The position numbers were made by a program, and so were the translations under genes. The notes beneath the pieces were generated by a model. It was not told where the DNA came from. It worked only from the letters and a program-made list of their open reading frames with translations, and made no database searches. Of a DNA stretch of 64,000 nucleotides, positions 1 through 7,948 are shown piece by piece. Positions within the stretch are counted from its first letter, which is position 1. Each line of letters begins with the position of its first letter. Origin of the DNA: a virus; IMG/VR virus record IMGVR_UViG_3300020165_000008, positions 1-64,000 of that record. One strand, written 5' to 3'.

Positions 1-95
1 TCTAAATTTCCTTTGGCGGGCGTCACCCGCTCGGTTCAAGACCCTTTGCAGCAGCGACGAACCGGCTGTAGAGCCCATTTTTGTGTCCAAGGCAT
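1..95 (-). CDS. 5' end of an unidentified gene cut by the window edge (reading frame uncertain)
   Basis: A new gene seems to begin here and run off the left edge. A Shine-Dalgarno GGAG (complement of 102-105) sits 6 nt before an ATG at 95, but that frame closes after 19 codons (MPWTQKWALQ...KGS, TGA at 38-36). A second frame, with a TTG at 90 or ATG at 78, stays open to the edge and reads MGSTAGSSLLQRVLNRAGDA... from 78. Either the gene starts at 90/78 with poor spacing, or the first ATG opens a short leader peptide, or a frameshift joins the two. The late-type motif lies immediately upstream, which supports a real transcription unit. Downstream of the portal, a T4-type phage would carry prohead protease, scaffold and capsid genes, but nothing here identifies the product. 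Confidence 0.35.
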
Positions 96-112
96 AATAA
101 TCTCCATTCTTT

Positions 113-123
113 TATAAATAGTG
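113..123 (-). promoter_or_regulatory. Late-type motif upstream of the left-edge gene
   Basis: The coding strand reads CACTATTTATA, matching four other copies (9219, 16985, 33101, 45172) in the core ACTATTTAT. It lies between the stop of the membrane-protein gene and the Shine-Dalgarno of the next gene, 17 nt before the ATG at 95. It is probably a phage late promoter element; the short distance to the start codon would leave a very short leader. Confidence 0.5.
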
Positions 124-393
124 TTAAGTTTTATAAATTCTAAAATTTATTCCTTCATCTCCAAAGATCTGACATAAAGCATAAGAGGTGCCTGATGAAA
201 GACACCCATAAGCAAACCCGTATGAGAGTTCTGGCGTGTTTAGAATACAGTAAATAAGCAAACCAGCCCAAAAACCAACGCACATAGGGCAGTGGAAAAA
301 GTGGTGCTTTGGCCTGATGCTATTAAAGATTGATCCATAGACCAAGATCTGTGTCAATCCATAACTAGCCAGAATAAAAAGCAGCAGCGACAT
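124..393 (-). CDS. Small membrane protein with CPMCVGFW motif (DUF1360-like)
   Basis: 89-aa protein with two or three hydrophobic stretches: about residues 2-24, a middle segment after the motif HCPMCVGFWAGLL (about 34-46), and a weaker one around 58-75. The Cys-Pro-x-Cys-x-Gly-Phe-Trp signature next to a membrane segment is typical of DUF1360-type small membrane proteins found in phages and bacteria; their function is not known. The start abuts the stop of the upstream 178-aa gene at 393, and no strong ribosome binding site is visible, so translation is probably coupled. A late-type motif and a new gene start follow its stop. The role is unknown; an inner-membrane location during infection is inferred. 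Confidence 0.7.
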   Translation of the reverse strand: MSLLLFILASYGLTQILVYGSIFNSIRPKHHFFHCPMCVGFWAGLLIYCILNTPELSYGFAYGCLSSGTSYALCQIFGDEGINFRIYKT

Positions 394-929
394 TAGAAGT
401 GGTAAGTAATGTAATACCTGCGAGCAAACCGAGGATCGATTGATCCTTTCTTCTCTGCTTGCGGAACGTTCCCTAGATCTGTATAAACCTCTGGATCTGT
501 AAGACGCTCTTGCTCGTTGTCTTCAAACTTATCGTTCATTGCAAAGCTTGGCTCTTCCATTTGGAAATAGTCATAAAGTCTTGATAGGGTAACTTCTACA
601 AAATCAATCTTAGAGCCTTCCGCCGGCTTCATTATAGCAGCCTCCATAGACCCCATCATAATACCGCCCTGCATTGAGCCGTGTGCGATAACGCCATAGT
701 CTGCAAGATAGGAGAAAAGATCATCCTGTGAATGATAAGTATGATCCCCCATTTCCGTTTTTGGAAAAGTTGTTATTTTAGCGTCTTTACGTGAGACGAT
801 TACGTGAAGCTCTGGATGATCGTTGACCAAGATGTCGCCGTTGAGCGCTTTCTTCGCTTTTAGCTTGATGGTCCGATCGGGAGGAGTGTCCGGTGTTGAG
901 GAGTCGCTTACTTTAATTTGAATCGCCAT
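393..929 (-). CDS. Hypothetical protein downstream of the portal
   Basis: 178 aa, preceded by a good ribosome binding site (GGAGATCAACT then ATG at 929). The N-terminus is low-complexity (SDSSTPDTPPDR). The central part alternates strand-like segments with a Gly/Met-rich stretch (HGSMQGGIMMGSMEAA, about residues 83-98), and the C-terminus is charged with several aromatics. No family was recognised. It overlaps the 3' end of the 274-aa gene by 17 nt, so the two are co-translated. Its place between the portal and presumed head genes suggests a virion or head-assembly role, but that is only context. Confidence 0.65.
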   Translation of the reverse strand: MAIQIKVSDSSTPDTPPDRTIKLKAKKALNGDILVNDHPELHVIVSRKDAKITTFPKTEMGDHTYHSQDDLFSYLADYGVIAHGSMQGGIMMGSMEAAIMKPAEGSKIDFVEVTLSRLYDYFQMEEPSFAMNDKFEDNEQERLTDPEVYTDLGNVPQAEKKGSIDPRFARRYYITYHF

Positions 930-1737
930 AGTTGATCTCCTCTACTAGGGATTGAAGCTTGAGAGTATCCAAAAGAAGCTCTTCATTTAGCTCTAAGTTC
1001 TCAAAGTTATTAAACTTCTTTGTAATGTCTTGTATGCCTTCTGAGATAACTGGGTTTTTTGCTTCAAAACTTTCTAGGGCATATTTTAGTTCATTAAGCT
1101 TTTCTGTAATAAACATTTTGAACTCAACTCCATCATCAGCAAATGAGGTAATGAACTGAGAAACTATTTTCTTTTGACCTTCTGAAAGCATTGTGCCGTA
1201 TTCATCATTAAAGTTCTTAACAAACTCACGATAAACTAATGTGTCTATTGGCTTATATTCTTTCTTTTCATTGAGTGCTTCTTGACCACAAAGTTTCTTG
1301 ACTAGGTTGTCTTCCACTAAAACACGGCTTTTGGTATTATCCACACCTTGTAGAATACTGTGTATAGTGCCTAGATCTCTATAATTTGGAACAAAGTTGT
1401 TGTATACGCTTGTGCCTAGTTGCTTGTTTATAGCGTCAATAAGCTTTGTTTGTGCGTTGAATGTTTGCTTTCGATCGGCCATCGCATACGAAAACTTACT
1501 TTCTTGGATTAGACGGTCGGCCAAGTGAGGCTCGGACATGTCTTTTGTCTCTAAGAGCGTTCGGTAAAGATAAAGCTCTTTATAGAGCAAGGTGTCTTTC
1601 TTGAAGTGTTCTTTTACGATCTTGGTTATCTTGGCTGCTTTTTCTTTATCATCTACAAGAGCCGCTTTTGTAAGCTCTCTAACTAATGCTTCATAAAGAA
1701 AAGCGGTATTTCTTTTCTTATTGTACTTGGTCATCAT
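913..1737 (-). CDS. Alpha-helical protein after the portal, possible prohead core/assembly protein
   Basis: 274 aa, almost entirely predicted helix by eye: rich in Leu, Lys and Glu, with few Gly or Pro (KNTAFLYEALVRELTK-type beginning; acidic Leu-rich end LNEELLLDTLKLQSLVEE). There are no Cys-based or catalytic motifs. A ribosome binding site GGAGAGAAAAG precedes tandem ATGs at 1737/1734. It overlaps the portal gene's 3' end by 20 nt. In T4-like phages the genes right after the portal encode prohead core proteins and protease, so a scaffold/core role is plausible. No sequence signature proves it, and it could be another conserved virion assembly factor. Confidence 0.65.
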   Translation of the reverse strand: MMTKYNKKRNTAFLYEALVRELTKAALVDDKEKAAKITKIVKEHFKKDTLLYKELYLYRTLLETKDMSEPHLADRLIQESKFSYAMADRKQTFNAQTKLIDAINKQLGTSVYNNFVPNYRDLGTIHSILQGVDNTKSRVLVEDNLVKKLCGQEALNEKKEYKPIDTLVYREFVKNFNDEYGTMLSEGQKKIVSQFITSFADDGVEFKMFITEKLNELKYALESFEAKNPVISEGIQDITKKFNNFENLELNEELLLDTLKLQSLVEEINYGDSN

Positions 1738-3679
1738 CTTTTCTCTCCAGTGATTCTAAAAGATTGTCGATTTCTTTGGAATGTTCCTCAAAATCGTTCT
1801 CTACTGTATAACTAGTTTCTTTTTTCTCAACCATCCCCTCTAAGGTTGGTTCTATATTCTCAAAAAGGTCCGAGGGTTTTGGAAGACCTAGTTTTGATCT
1901 TCTTGTGTTACCTGTTGCGAACTCTGGAACAGCCGTTGATTTCATTGCCATTCGGTTCTTCTTGATTCTTCCATCTTTCTTAGGCTTGTACATTTTGCCT
2001 TTTGACTTTGGAGTTGTTGTAACCAAGCGCCCGGCCTCATCTTTGGTTATGTAAGGTTTATCGTCCCTTTTGCCCGGTGCGACTTTTAGAATGTCCTCTT
2101 CTGGTTCAGCAGCGTCAATATCCGGTGTTTCCTCTCCACCTAAATCAGGTGTTTCGGAGTCCGCTCCAAAAGCGCCTATGTCGCCGCCGCCAAGTGAGGT
2201 TTCTTCCTCATCGGAGGCTGCTGCAGCGTCAAGGTCAGAAGCGAACTTTCGGTCAAAGTACATTTCACGCTGGTTGCGAAGGAATTCTTCTTGTGAGATG
2301 TTGAAAATGTGCTCGGCAATGTACCTCTTAGAGAAAAAGCCTTCAGTTGCGGATGAGGCAACCTCAAACTGTGTTTTCATTGTCTCTAGATCCTGAAGTT
2401 CGGCAATCCTAGACGGGTTATTGAGTTTGAGGTTGAAACCTGTAAGATCAGACTTTCTAAAGCCTAAAGTATAAAGGTGAACCATTCCAATCTTTGTAAG
2501 CTCGGAAATCAAGGCCTTTTGGAGGCGTTGGATGGTTCTGGCGAAACGAATGTCTTTCTGTGAGAGAGATGTTCGGTCTTCTGCGTTCTCACCGGCGACT
2601 AGATAAGCTTGTGGGATCTTGATGGCGGAAAATAGCTTTTCACGAAGGTATTTCACGTCTTCGATTTGTGAAGTGAACTGACCTCCTGCTAATGTCTCGA
2701 TCTTTGTCCCTTGTTGGCCGCCTCGAACTGGAATGTAATAATCTTCCTCTACAGACATTGGGTTATAGCGAAGATCTGCTCTTCCGCTGTCTGCATCAAC
2801 GATTTGGTTTCGTTTGAGGGTAGTCATAACCTCTTGCATGTATGTGCTTACGTCCTGTGGGGCTACAGCGCCAACATCAACATAAAACACTCGGCGTTCG
2901 GGCGCTCTTACGATACGATAGGACATCATTGCGTCTTCTACGAGCGTTAGTTGCCTCCAGATACGGCGAGACCCCTCAAGAACAGAGGTTCCATAGGGGT
3001 TGTACTTATTATTTCCTAAAATACGGAAGTGAGCTATCTGCCAGTCCTCAAAAGTCAAGCCACCGGAGTTCCACTGAAACTGTAGATAGTTTGGGTTGTT
3101 TTCATCTTGTCCTTCTAGCCTTTCTAGTTCGCTGAGGGGCATAGAAACAACATTTTGGATGCCTAGTTTTTCATCAACGTCCAAATAAAGGAAAAAGTCT
3201 CCATACTTACAAAGAGTTCTTGCCCATCCGTAAAGGTTGAGGTCTACATTGAGAACATCGTAAAACAAGATCTGTAATGCCGTCTTGATTTCTTGGTTTG
3301 GACAGTCAATCGTAAGCATTTTACGAATGTCTGTTGAGGTAGTCATCTCATCGGCATAAATATCAAGCGCAGAGTTTAGTTCTGGCATGTACTCCATCTG
3401 ATCGAAGTCAATATATCGATCGTTCCGGTTCTGATTGAGCATAAAGTCGCCGTAAAACGAGTAGTTCTTCTCGTAATCGGCTTTTTTGAACTCTTTTCCT
3501 GATGCGGAGGTCCAATTAAACTTATCAAGTTCCTTTCGGCGGTATTTTCTTGCCTGCTCGTGTCGATAGTTGACGATTGGGCCTGAGAAAAGCCGTGTAA
3601 GCGCCTTGTAAAGCGGGTTGTCCGGGTTTCTTGTGTTCTCTGAACTTCTTTTAGGTATGATTGTTTTTTTATATGCCAT
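1718..3679 (-). CDS. 20: Portal (head vertex) protein, T4 gp20-like
   Basis: 653 aa. The dodecameric portal occupies one capsid vertex, nucleates prohead assembly and is the channel for DNA packaging. Features typical of the gp20 family are the segment ALDIYADEMTT (104-114), the motif LVEDAMMSYRIVRAPERRVF (246-265) and a later IPVRGGQQGTKIETLAGG stretch. The body to about residue 480 fits the family. The C-terminus is an unusually long, low-complexity acidic and then basic tail (many Asp/Glu/Gly, followed by Lys-rich), longer than T4 gp20 (524 aa). The start has AAGG upstream. The terminase gene ends just 3 nt before the start codon, so the two packaging genes are adjacent, unlike T4, where tail genes 18 and 19 lie between 17 and 20. 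Confidence 0.95.
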   Translation of the reverse strand: MAYKKTIIPKRSSENTRNPDNPLYKALTRLFSGPIVNYRHEQARKYRRKELDKFNWTSASGKEFKKADYEKNYSFYGDFMLNQNRNDRYIDFDQMEYMPELNSALDIYADEMTTSTDIRKMLTIDCPNQEIKTALQILFYDVLNVDLNLYGWARTLCKYGDFFLYLDVDEKLGIQNVVSMPLSELERLEGQDENNPNYLQFQWNSGGLTFEDWQIAHFRILGNNKYNPYGTSVLEGSRRIWRQLTLVEDAMMSYRIVRAPERRVFYVDVGAVAPQDVSTYMQEVMTTLKRNQIVDADSGRADLRYNPMSVEEDYYIPVRGGQQGTKIETLAGGQFTSQIEDVKYLREKLFSAIKIPQAYLVAGENAEDRTSLSQKDIRFARTIQRLQKALISELTKIGMVHLYTLGFRKSDLTGFNLKLNNPSRIAELQDLETMKTQFEVASSATEGFFSKRYIAEHIFNISQEEFLRNQREMYFDRKFASDLDAAAASDEEETSLGGGDIGAFGADSETPDLGGEETPDIDAAEPEEDILKVAPGKRDDKPYITKDEAGRLVTTTPKSKGKMYKPKKDGRIKKNRMAMKSTAVPEFATGNTRRSKLGLPKPSDLFENIEPTLEGMVEKKETSYTVENDFEEHSKEIDNLLESLERKDDDQVQ

Positions 3680-3682
3680 TTT

Positions 3683-5254
3683 TTAGCCCTTGTATAGCCA
3701 AGAATATTGTTGCTGTTGTTTTTTTGCTTCGCTTGCCTGTCCTGATTTCATAACTGGTAAGTGGCCAATCATTCCAGGGATAGTTGTATTTAGTTCTCTT
3801 TTATCTGTAAAGAATGCGTTCATCATTTTTTCTGATTTTTCTCGGTCATAAGCGCTTTCTTCGTATACGGCGTCTCTAATCCAGCAAGCGATCGCAAAAG
3901 ACATTACCAAGTCATCGTGCTTTGATCTCATTGCTTGAGGTCGGCCATTTTTCCAGATGAAAGTTTTAAATTCTCCAAATAATCTTTTAGACCTTGTTAT
4001 AACTAGTTGGTTGCGAATCATTTCTTCCATTTTGGCGATGATTAATGGCCTTGTCTTAGAAGAAGTGGTAAAGCCGGGTGTTGCGCCGGTAATGTTTTCT
4101 GCTATTAAAGGATCAATAAACTCATCTCCCTTAGAATAGTATAAGTTATTATACCTTAGATCTTTCAACTTGTCAATAAGCATAAACCCAATATTATTAC
4201 TTTCTACAACAACCAAACACGTGCCGTATCTTGTTGCGGCCTGATGTACCATGTTGGCGTACATATCTATGGCGACTTTTCCTTGGTATTCCGCAACTAT
4301 TTCATTTGTGGTAATGTTCCAAACGTGAAAAGCAGAATAGTCTTCACCGTCACCCCTAGCAACGTCAACAGCCATAAAGTATTTTGATGCGGGATCGTAT
4401 TCTTGCCAAATCCAAAGGTTTCTATCAAAGCCGTCTCTGTATAGGGGTTCTTGGGCTTGCTCAAATACCCATTCTAAGTATTCGGCATCAATAACAGTCT
4501 CGCCTGAAGATAGGAAGGAACATTCTAGCTCCTGTGCTATCTCCTTTTTGGTCATGTTTCTTGTTTCTTTTTTAAACCATTCTTCATCACGATCAGGGTG
4601 AAGGTGCCAAGGCAAGCTAGTTGGATGGAAATCGTTTAGACCAGCATCAGCGTCGGAATACATACGGTAAAACCAGTTACCAATCCCGTTTGGTGTTGAC
4701 AAGGCAATACAACGACCGCCGGTTGATAGTGTTGGATACAAACCTTTCCAAAGATCGTCCAAGCCATCAACGTGAGCAGCCTCATCTACCACTAGGAGTG
4801 ATAGTGCTTCTGAACGGCCGGCATCTCCTGACGTTGAAGAAGCCTTTATCTGTGAGCCGTTTGTTAACTCAAATGAGTTTCTGTTGTCTATTGATATATC
4901 AGCTATTTGCAACCAAGGTGGTAAGTTCTTTATCATGAACTTAACTTTCTTAACCAGGTTGCCGGCTGTTGAGAGTTTGGTCGCAACAACAAGAATGTTC
5001 TTTTCCCTGTGGAAGAGAATAAGCCACGCAGAGTATGCTGCGGTTATTGTTGAGATGCCAAGCTGACGTCCTTTTAAGATTATGTTGAAGCGGTAAGCGT
5101 TATAATCCTGAAGAAGGTCTTTCTGGAAGGGGTAGGTCCTAAATGGTATAGGGCCTTGTTCGGGGTGAGAGATGCGAACATAGTTCTCAATAAAGTAATT
5201 GGGATCTTTGCCGCACCTAACAATCTCTTTTATTACCTGCTCTTTATTAAGCAC
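3683..5254 (-). CDS. terL: Large terminase subunit (TerL), T4 gp17-like
   Basis: 523-aa packaging motor that pumps DNA into proheads through the portal and cuts the concatemer. The N-terminal ATPase has a Walker A-type loop GRQLGIST (62-69), Walker B LLVVDE (153-158) and a coupling motif ALSTPNG (184-190). The C-terminal RNase H-fold nuclease shows the expected acidic residues in MAVDVARGDGED (D297, D302), VVVESNN (E351) and KHDDLVMSF (D447/D448). Length is close to that of marine T4-like TerL proteins and a little shorter than T4 gp17 (610 aa). It lies directly upstream of the portal gene. No recognisable small terminase gene was found next to it; the upstream 163-aa ORF is not convincingly one. 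Confidence 0.97.
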   Translation of the reverse strand: MLNKEQVIKEIVRCGKDPNYFIENYVRISHPEQGPIPFRTYPFQKDLLQDYNAYRFNIILKGRQLGISTITAAYSAWLILFHREKNILVVATKLSTAGNLVKKVKFMIKNLPPWLQIADISIDNRNSFELTNGSQIKASSTSGDAGRSEALSLLVVDEAAHVDGLDDLWKGLYPTLSTGGRCIALSTPNGIGNWFYRMYSDADAGLNDFHPTSLPWHLHPDRDEEWFKKETRNMTKKEIAQELECSFLSSGETVIDAEYLEWVFEQAQEPLYRDGFDRNLWIWQEYDPASKYFMAVDVARGDGEDYSAFHVWNITTNEIVAEYQGKVAIDMYANMVHQAATRYGTCLVVVESNNIGFMLIDKLKDLRYNNLYYSKGDEFIDPLIAENITGATPGFTTSSKTRPLIIAKMEEMIRNQLVITRSKRLFGEFKTFIWKNGRPQAMRSKHDDLVMSFAIACWIRDAVYEESAYDREKSEKMMNAFFTDKRELNTTIPGMIGHLPVMKSGQASEAKKQQQQYSWLYKG

Positions 5255-5259
5255 ACTAG

Positions 5260-5751
5260 TTATAGATTCCTAGCGCCCTTAGCGAAGCGTCGGTAAGTCT
5301 CCATCAACTTGTCTTGTGCTGGAATGGGAGGGTTCTCATCTATTCCTTTCATTCCGTTAATTTTGTACTTCTTGATCGCATTCGCAAAAACTCGCACATT
5401 TGACGTTGACTGAACAAGTACATCAACTTCGCCGTCTGCGCCAAGACTAACACGCTTTCCAAGTATCTGGCTAGCTCGATTGGTTAGGTATTTGGCGATG
5501 TCGGCCATAACTCTTTCCATTTCTTCCTCAAACCCGCCACCATAAACTTCTTTAAGCTTGATGTCTGTTTGATAAGTGATTGTAAGAATGTCGCCGGCAG
5601 TCCGAACAGTGAATCCGTCCATGTGGCGGCTATCTTTGATGGGATCACCTTCTTCACGGCGAAGACCAATCTTGAGTGGGTCGCCGTTGGCGTCGGTGCC
5701 GCCATCATAAGCTAGGGCGGCGGCTTGTGCTAGTGCTTGGACTGGTGTCAT
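5260..5751 (-). CDS. Hypothetical protein upstream of terminase
   Basis: 163 aa, starting MTPVQALAQAAALAYDGG, with an Ala-rich helix first, then a strand-rich part (GFTVRTAGDILTITYQTDIKL), a helix with GGGFEEEMERVMADIAKYLTNRA, and a C-terminal basic segment. The size is close to T4 small terminase gp16 (164 aa) and it directly precedes terL. However, the strand-rich centre and lack of a long central coiled coil do not fit that family well, so no function is assigned. It is packed tightly against its neighbours, 3 nt after the upstream stop and 5 nt before the terminase start, and is probably a conserved virion or packaging accessory protein. Confidence 0.65.
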   Translation of the reverse strand: MTPVQALAQAAALAYDGGTDANGDPLKIGLRREEGDPIKDSRHMDGFTVRTAGDILTITYQTDIKLKEVYGGGFEEEMERVMADIAKYLTNRASQILGKRVSLGADGEVDVLVQSTSNVRVFANAIKKYKINGMKGIDENPPIPAQDKLMETYRRFAKGARNL

Positions 5752-5754
5752 TTG

Positions 5755-6315
5755 TTATTCTCCCGGAGTGTGCTTGTATTGAGCAATCTTATTTGCTAGC
5801 TGCTCAATGAAATCATCGTCAGCAAGAAGAGGCTCTTGGATCTTGGCTATCATGCCACTGTCCATTGTTTTTATTACATCAACTACTGCACGTGCAATGT
5901 TTTTCTCTGTGGCGATGCGATTATCATTTGCCCAGCCCATAACACGCTCAAAGTCTTTCTCAGATGCGCTCTCAATCTCTTTTTCTGTGGCAATGTCATT
6001 ATCATTTGCCCACTTCATAACACGCTCAAAGTCTTTCTGGGATGATTTTGTGTCCATCTTGGCAGCGTCGGATGAGGCATCTGCAATCGCAGCGCTATAA
6101 GCTTTCTTTTGGCCTTTGTTGAGACCGGCAGCTGAATCCATTGCGTCAATCTCGCCAGCACGAACATCTAGATCATCCGCTCCACTTGGACCTCTTCGGG
6201 GTCTTCGGGTTGAGGCTTTCTTACCACGGCCAAAAAGACCTCCAAGGGTTGCCTCGTCTAGGTCGGCTATTTCTTCCTTGATTATCTCAACTAGTTTTTC
6301 TTTTGTGATTCTCAT
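5755..6315 (-). CDS. Hypothetical protein with internal 26-aa tandem repeat
   Basis: About 186 aa from the ATG at 6315, which has GGAG 5 nt upstream; an in-frame ATG at 6357 exists but lies deep in the upstream gene. It opens with MRITKEKLVEIIKEEI, a short amphipathic N-terminal helix that I know from many marine phage proteins. A basic, Gly/Arg-rich linker follows (GRGKKASTRRPRRGPSG), then two near-identical copies of a module containing KDFERVM(K/G)WANDN(D/R)IATEK, then a helical C-terminus. Function is unknown. The repeat is also obvious at DNA level, so it is a recent or homogenised duplication. It sits between a zinc-ribbon protein and the pre-terminase gene. Confidence 0.7.
   Translation of the reverse strand: MRITKEKLVEIIKEEIADLDEATLGGLFGRGKKASTRRPRRGPSGADDLDVRAGEIDAMDSAAGLNKGQKKAYSAAIADASSDAAKMDTKSSQKDFERVMKWANDNDIATEKEIESASEKDFERVMGWANDNRIATEKNIARAVVDVIKTMDSGMIAKIQEPLLADDDFIEQLANKIAQYKHTPGE
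5901..6042 (-). repeat. Two-copy tandem repeat, 78-nt period
   Basis: Two copies of a roughly 64-nt stretch, at 5901-5963 and 5979-6042, repeat with a period of 78 nt (26 codons). The 20-mer aacacgctcaaagtctttct occurs exactly at 5941-5960 and 6019-6038 on the plus strand. The copies stay in frame and encode the module KDFERVM..WANDN.IATEK.I in the 186-aa protein. Confidence 0.9.
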
Positions 6316-6694
6316 CTGGTCTCCATCCTTCTTTCCACCTTTCTTCTCTTCCTTCAATCCACTGAATGTAACATTTGAAACAAGAATCCCATTTGGTTTT
6401 ACAAGTTTCGTCTCTCAGGGTCTTGATCTGTGAAGAGCAAGTGGGACATTTAGTTTTACTTTCTTTACTAAGTAGTCTCTTCGTAATAAAAAATCCTTTT
6501 TGTTCTTCTAAAGTCTCGGAGTCATTAGATTGGATTTTTTGAGCCAACTCTTTTCGCTGCTCTTTATAATCTTTTTCTTTTTCCTCGTCCCATCCGCTTT
6601 GAGGTGTCTTGATTGTCTCTTCACCCCATCGCTCTTTGATTGCTTTTTCTAGTTTTGCTATTTCGTTTAGTTTTTTTTCATCAAGTGGGAGCAT
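6287..6694 (-). CDS. Zinc-ribbon hypothetical protein
   Basis: 135 aa from the ATG at 6694, which has AAAGG upstream; a TTG at 6715 would add 7 residues but lacks this signal. The N-terminal two-thirds is charged, helical and coiled-coil-like (LPLDEKKLNEIAKLEKAI...). The C-terminus has a CxxC at C83/C86, an extra C98 and a second CxxC at C105/C108, a typical zinc ribbon, then the conserved-looking aromatic end YIQWIEGREERWKEGWRP. This C-terminal arrangement is known to me from uncharacterised phage proteins. Function is unknown; nucleic acid or protein binding is possible. It overlaps the Nudix gene on one side and the repeat protein on the other. Confidence 0.7.
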   Translation of the reverse strand: MLPLDEKKLNEIAKLEKAIKERWGEETIKTPQSGWDEEKEKDYKEQRKELAQKIQSNDSETLEEQKGFFITKRLLSKESKTKCPTCSSQIKTLRDETCKTKWDSCFKCYIQWIEGREERWKEGWRPDENHKRKTS

Positions 6695-7115
6695 TGTATA
6701 CCTTTTGTTTAGCAATAAATACGATTTCTTTTAAGTTTGGTGTTGTTTCCATACTATCTAGATCTTTTATAGAACACCATTTATAATCTGTGTGCTCTTT
6801 TCCGTCTAAATGGATCTTACCTGAAAACTTGTTTGTTGTAAAGAAATAAACTCTATTCTTTTTTATAACGTTAGTATCAATAAGATCTTTTGGGTCTATT
6901 ATCAGGTTTGATTCTTCTTTTACTTCTCGGCAAGCTCCATCTTTTATGTCTTCGCCAACGTGAATGTGGCCGCCAACTGAGCACCACGCTCCCGGCATCC
7001 AAGGATCGTTGGGACCTCTTTTCAGCGAAAGGAAATGATCTTTGTCCTTGAAAATAATAACGTGACCTGAGAACTTAGAGTCTTTTTTCATTTTATTTAT
7101 TTTGATCTTGATCAT
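6681..7115 (-). CDS. Nudix hydrolase
   Basis: 144 aa. The Nudix box is visible at about residues 49-71: GHIHVGEDIKDGACREVKEE, with the catalytic Arg63-Glu64 and Glu67-Glu68 and an Asn replacing the usual late Gly. Strands before it (HVIIFKDKDHFLSLKR) and the PWMPGAWCSVGG lead-in fit the family. Nudix enzymes cleave nucleoside diphosphates linked to another group (dNTPs, nucleotide sugars, NAD-type compounds, RNA caps); the substrate cannot be read from this sequence. The start ATG overlaps the stop of the upstream nucleotidyltransferase gene (ATGA), suggesting translational coupling and possibly related chemistry. Confidence 0.9.
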   Translation of the reverse strand: MIKIKINKMKKDSKFSGHVIIFKDKDHFLSLKRGPNDPWMPGAWCSVGGHIHVGEDIKDGACREVKEESNLIIDPKDLIDTNVIKKNRVYFFTTNKFSGKIHLDGKEHTDYKWCSIKDLDSMETTPNLKEIVFIAKQKVYNAPT

Positions 7116-7945
7116 TGGGACAAGGACATCATTAGGTCATAGGAGTCAGATCTATACTGAGCTAATTGATCAATGTATCCTTGTTTGCGAAGAATCTTGA
7201 AAGCAATGTTTTCTGGTGAGTAAGCGCCCTCTCGTTGAAGGCCGGCTTTTCTCATTCTTTTGAGTTTTGCGAAGATGCGGATGGCTTGTCGTTTTGCCTC
7301 AACAAACTTTTCTTGGCTCATCAACTCTCGGACCAAACCTATTTGATGCATAATCAAGTGCGCTTTCTTCATCGCAGAATCATAATCAAAGTCTCGGTCT
7401 TCTTTTCTTGGCTTTTTGATCCACTGATCTTTGGCTATTGAGTATACAGGGCGGTCTTCATCGTCGTATACTTCATTGACGTCCTCAATGTAGATCTCAA
7501 CTTCGTGGCCAAAGATGGTTATGTTATGTTGCTCATTCCACACCAATCTACGAGAATTAAAAAGATCACGAACCAAGTCAATGTCTTGATTAACTTTGGA
7601 AAAATCGACCACAATGTGTAAGTCAACATCAGAATCAGGATGATAGTTGTACCCGGCCAGTGAACCAGTGAAGTAAATGTCTTCCACAGCGTCTGGGTCA
7701 ATGTTGTGATCTCGAAGGAATGCATTTGCTATTCTTTTTAGTTTAAGTTTGACTTCTAGTTTTAGGTGGCCGTCTTCATTCCAAACCTTGGATGATAAGC
7801 CGTCGTGTTGTTTGAAGGTTTCTTTGGACAAGACTGCCTTTCTTATTTCTTCTTTTTGTAGAGAGCGTTTATTTTTCTGTTCTTGCTGCAAAGCGCTTCT
7901 TTCTTTTTCTGCAGACTCAAATATTTTCCAAAACTGCTGAAACAT
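7112..7945 (-). CDS. Nucleotidyltransferase of the Pol-beta superfamily
   Basis: 277 aa. The signature FTGSLAGYNYHPDSDVDLHIVV (about 92-113) has the GS element and the two metal-binding aspartates of SDxD (D106, D108). A later acidic strand around 148-155 (HEVEIYIED) can supply the third carboxylate. The N-terminal 60 residues are charged and helical. The C-terminal third is helical and Lys/Arg-rich, a possible substrate or RNA-binding part. Phage proteins of this type are common in marine myoviruses, but the target (RNA, protein or antibiotic-like small molecule) is unknown. It is coupled to the Nudix gene downstream. Confidence 0.85.
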   Translation of the reverse strand: MFQQFWKIFESAEKERSALQQEQKNKRSLQKEEIRKAVLSKETFKQHDGLSSKVWNEDGHLKLEVKLKLKRIANAFLRDHNIDPDAVEDIYFTGSLAGYNYHPDSDVDLHIVVDFSKVNQDIDLVRDLFNSRRLVWNEQHNITIFGHEVEIYIEDVNEVYDDEDRPVYSIAKDQWIKKPRKEDRDFDYDSAMKKAHLIMHQIGLVRELMSQEKFVEAKRQAIRIFAKLKRMRKAGLQREGAYSPENIAFKILRKQGYIDQLAQYRSDSYDLMMSLSQ

Positions 7946-7948
7946 TTA

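Noticed and set aside
16-30. GCGGG/CCCGC hairpin at the left edge as a terminator
   Set aside because: Five base pairs, no following T-run on the minus strand, and it lies within the putative coding frame.
5260-5751. Small terminase (gp16) identity for the 163-aa protein
   Set aside because: Position and length fit, but the strand-rich centre and lack of a coiled coil do not; no motif supports it.
6116-6433. Plus-strand open frame over the repeat protein and zinc-ribbon genes
   Set aside because: Composition mirrors the minus-strand genes, and all neighbours are co-directional; treated as a shadow.
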